DNA of 6,306 bases, taken from positions 1-6,306 of the forward strand of contig JAICJJ010000176.1 in the NCBI GenBank assembly GCA_025928535.1, given 5' to 3'. Origin of the DNA: Thermomicrobiales bacterium (GTDB lineage: Bacteria; Chloroflexota; Chloroflexia; Thermomicrobiales; UBA6265). Position 1 is the stretch's first letter, and every line of letters begins with the position of its first letter. The translations under genes and the position numbers were made by a program. Positions 5,778-6,306 of this stretch are shown one piece after another. The notes below the pieces were generated by a model. That model saw nothing but the letters and a program-made list of their open reading frames with translations. It made no database searches and was not told the origin of the DNA.

Positions 5778-6306
5778 TCAGCCTCGCGCCAGGGCGACCG
5801 CGTTGCGGAAGATGGCCAGCCCCGCGCCATCGTCGCGTCCCGCCGGCGCTTGCCCTGGCCCAACGCACCGTTCCGGGTGCGGCATCAGCCCCAGCACGTT
5901 GCCGGCGTCGTTCGTCAGCGCGGCGATGGCGCCGTCCGACCCGTTCGGATCGTCCGCGCCACCCAGCGCGCTCCCATCGGCCCCGCAATAGGTCAATCCG
6001 ATCAAGCCGCGCCGCGAAAGTTCGGCGACCCCGCCGGGACCGGCGACGAAGCGGCCTTCGCCGTGCGCCACCGGCAGCGCGATCCAATCGATGCCGGCGA
6101 GCAACGGCGAGCGCGCGTTTTCCGGTCGTTGCAGCCAGACCCAGCGGCAGACGAAGCGGCCGGAGGCGTTCGGCGCGAGCGCGCCGGGGAGCAGCCCCAG
6201 CCGGGTAAGCGCCTGAAACCCGTTGCAAATGCCGATGACCGGCCGGCCGGACGCGACGAAACGATCGAGGTCGTCGCGCAACGCGTCCAGTTGGTGCGCC
6301 CAGAGC
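5778..6306 (-). CDS. purQ: Phosphoribosylformylglycinamidine synthase, glutaminase subunit PurQ (5' end cut off)
   Basis: Class I glutamine amidotransferase subunit that makes ammonia for step 4 of purine synthesis (FGAR to FGAM), working with PurL and usually PurS in the cytoplasm. The last 175 residues are visible. The nucleophile Cys sits in GICNGFQ (visible residues 25-31), PVAHGEGRFV follows at 78-87, and the catalytic His and Glu are in PHPER (142-146). The Cys-to-His spacing is 116 residues, against 108 in B. subtilis PurQ (Cys86, His194). The frame stays open to the window edge, so the N-terminal part, about 60 residues or more including the PGGFSYGD-like oxyanion region, lies outside. 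A TTG at 6281 is an in-frame Leu codon rather than the start, because the homologous frame continues upstream of it (LWAHQLDA). The stop is TGA, 3 nt before purM. Identification is secure; only the true start is unknown. Confidence 0.95.
   Translation of the reverse strand, partial: LWAHQLDALRDDLDRFVASGRPVIGICNGFQALTRLGLLPGALAPNASGRFVCRWVWLQRPENARSPLLAGIDWIALPVAHGEGRFVAGPGGVAELSRRGLIGLTYCGADGSALGGADDPNGSDGAIAALTNDAGNVLGLMPHPERCVGPGQAPAGRDDGAGLAIFRNAVALARG
5782..5785 (-). promoter_or_regulatory. Ribosome-binding site for purM inside the end of purQ
   Basis: GAGG on the minus strand, 7 nt before the purM ATG and within the last purQ codons. It is moderate in strength and fits coupling between the two genes, which are 3 nt apart. 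Confidence 0.6.

Noticed and set aside
6279..6281. TTG at 6281 as the purQ start
   Set aside because: It would leave PurQ without its N-terminal third, and the frame with family-like sequence continues upstream to the window edge.

Overview
This window is a dense, single-strand (minus) purine biosynthesis gene cluster from a GC-rich bacterium (roughly two thirds G+C by eye). In transcription order, from high to low coordinates, it reads purQ (5' end cut by the window edge), purM, a fused purC-purF, purD, purN and purE. Adjacent genes overlap by 4 nt, abut, or lie 3 to 22 nt apart, so this looks like one co-transcribed, translationally coupled unit. Its promoter and first genes lie beyond position 6306. 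The only non-coding stretch is the 33 nt after purE. I see no RNA gene, mobile element or CRISPR array.

Together the genes cover steps 1 to 7 of de novo IMP synthesis: PurF (PRPP to phosphoribosylamine), PurD (GAR), PurN (FGAR), PurQ (glutaminase part of FGAM synthetase), PurM (AIR), PurE (CAIR) and PurC (SAICAR). The partner subunits PurL and PurS, plus PurB and PurH for the last steps, are not in view. PurK is also absent, which fits the type of PurE present.

Three things stand out. First, PurC is fused in frame to the N-terminus of PurF. This buries the PurF catalytic cysteine about 278 residues inside the chain, although this enzyme class needs it as a free N-terminus; PurC plus linker may therefore act as a giant PurF propeptide. 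Second, both PurE and PurC resemble the two halves of the vertebrate bifunctional PAICS enzyme (class II AIR carboxylase plus PAICS-type SAICAR synthetase). Here PurE is a separate protein and PurC has a different fusion partner. Third, PurN has an active-site loop about 15 residues longer than in E. coli.

The phylum cannot be fixed from this window. High G+C, a Bacillus-type Fe-S PurF and a Treponema-denticola-like PurE point to a bacterium outside the usual proteobacterial models, possibly an uncultured lineage, but that is inference only.
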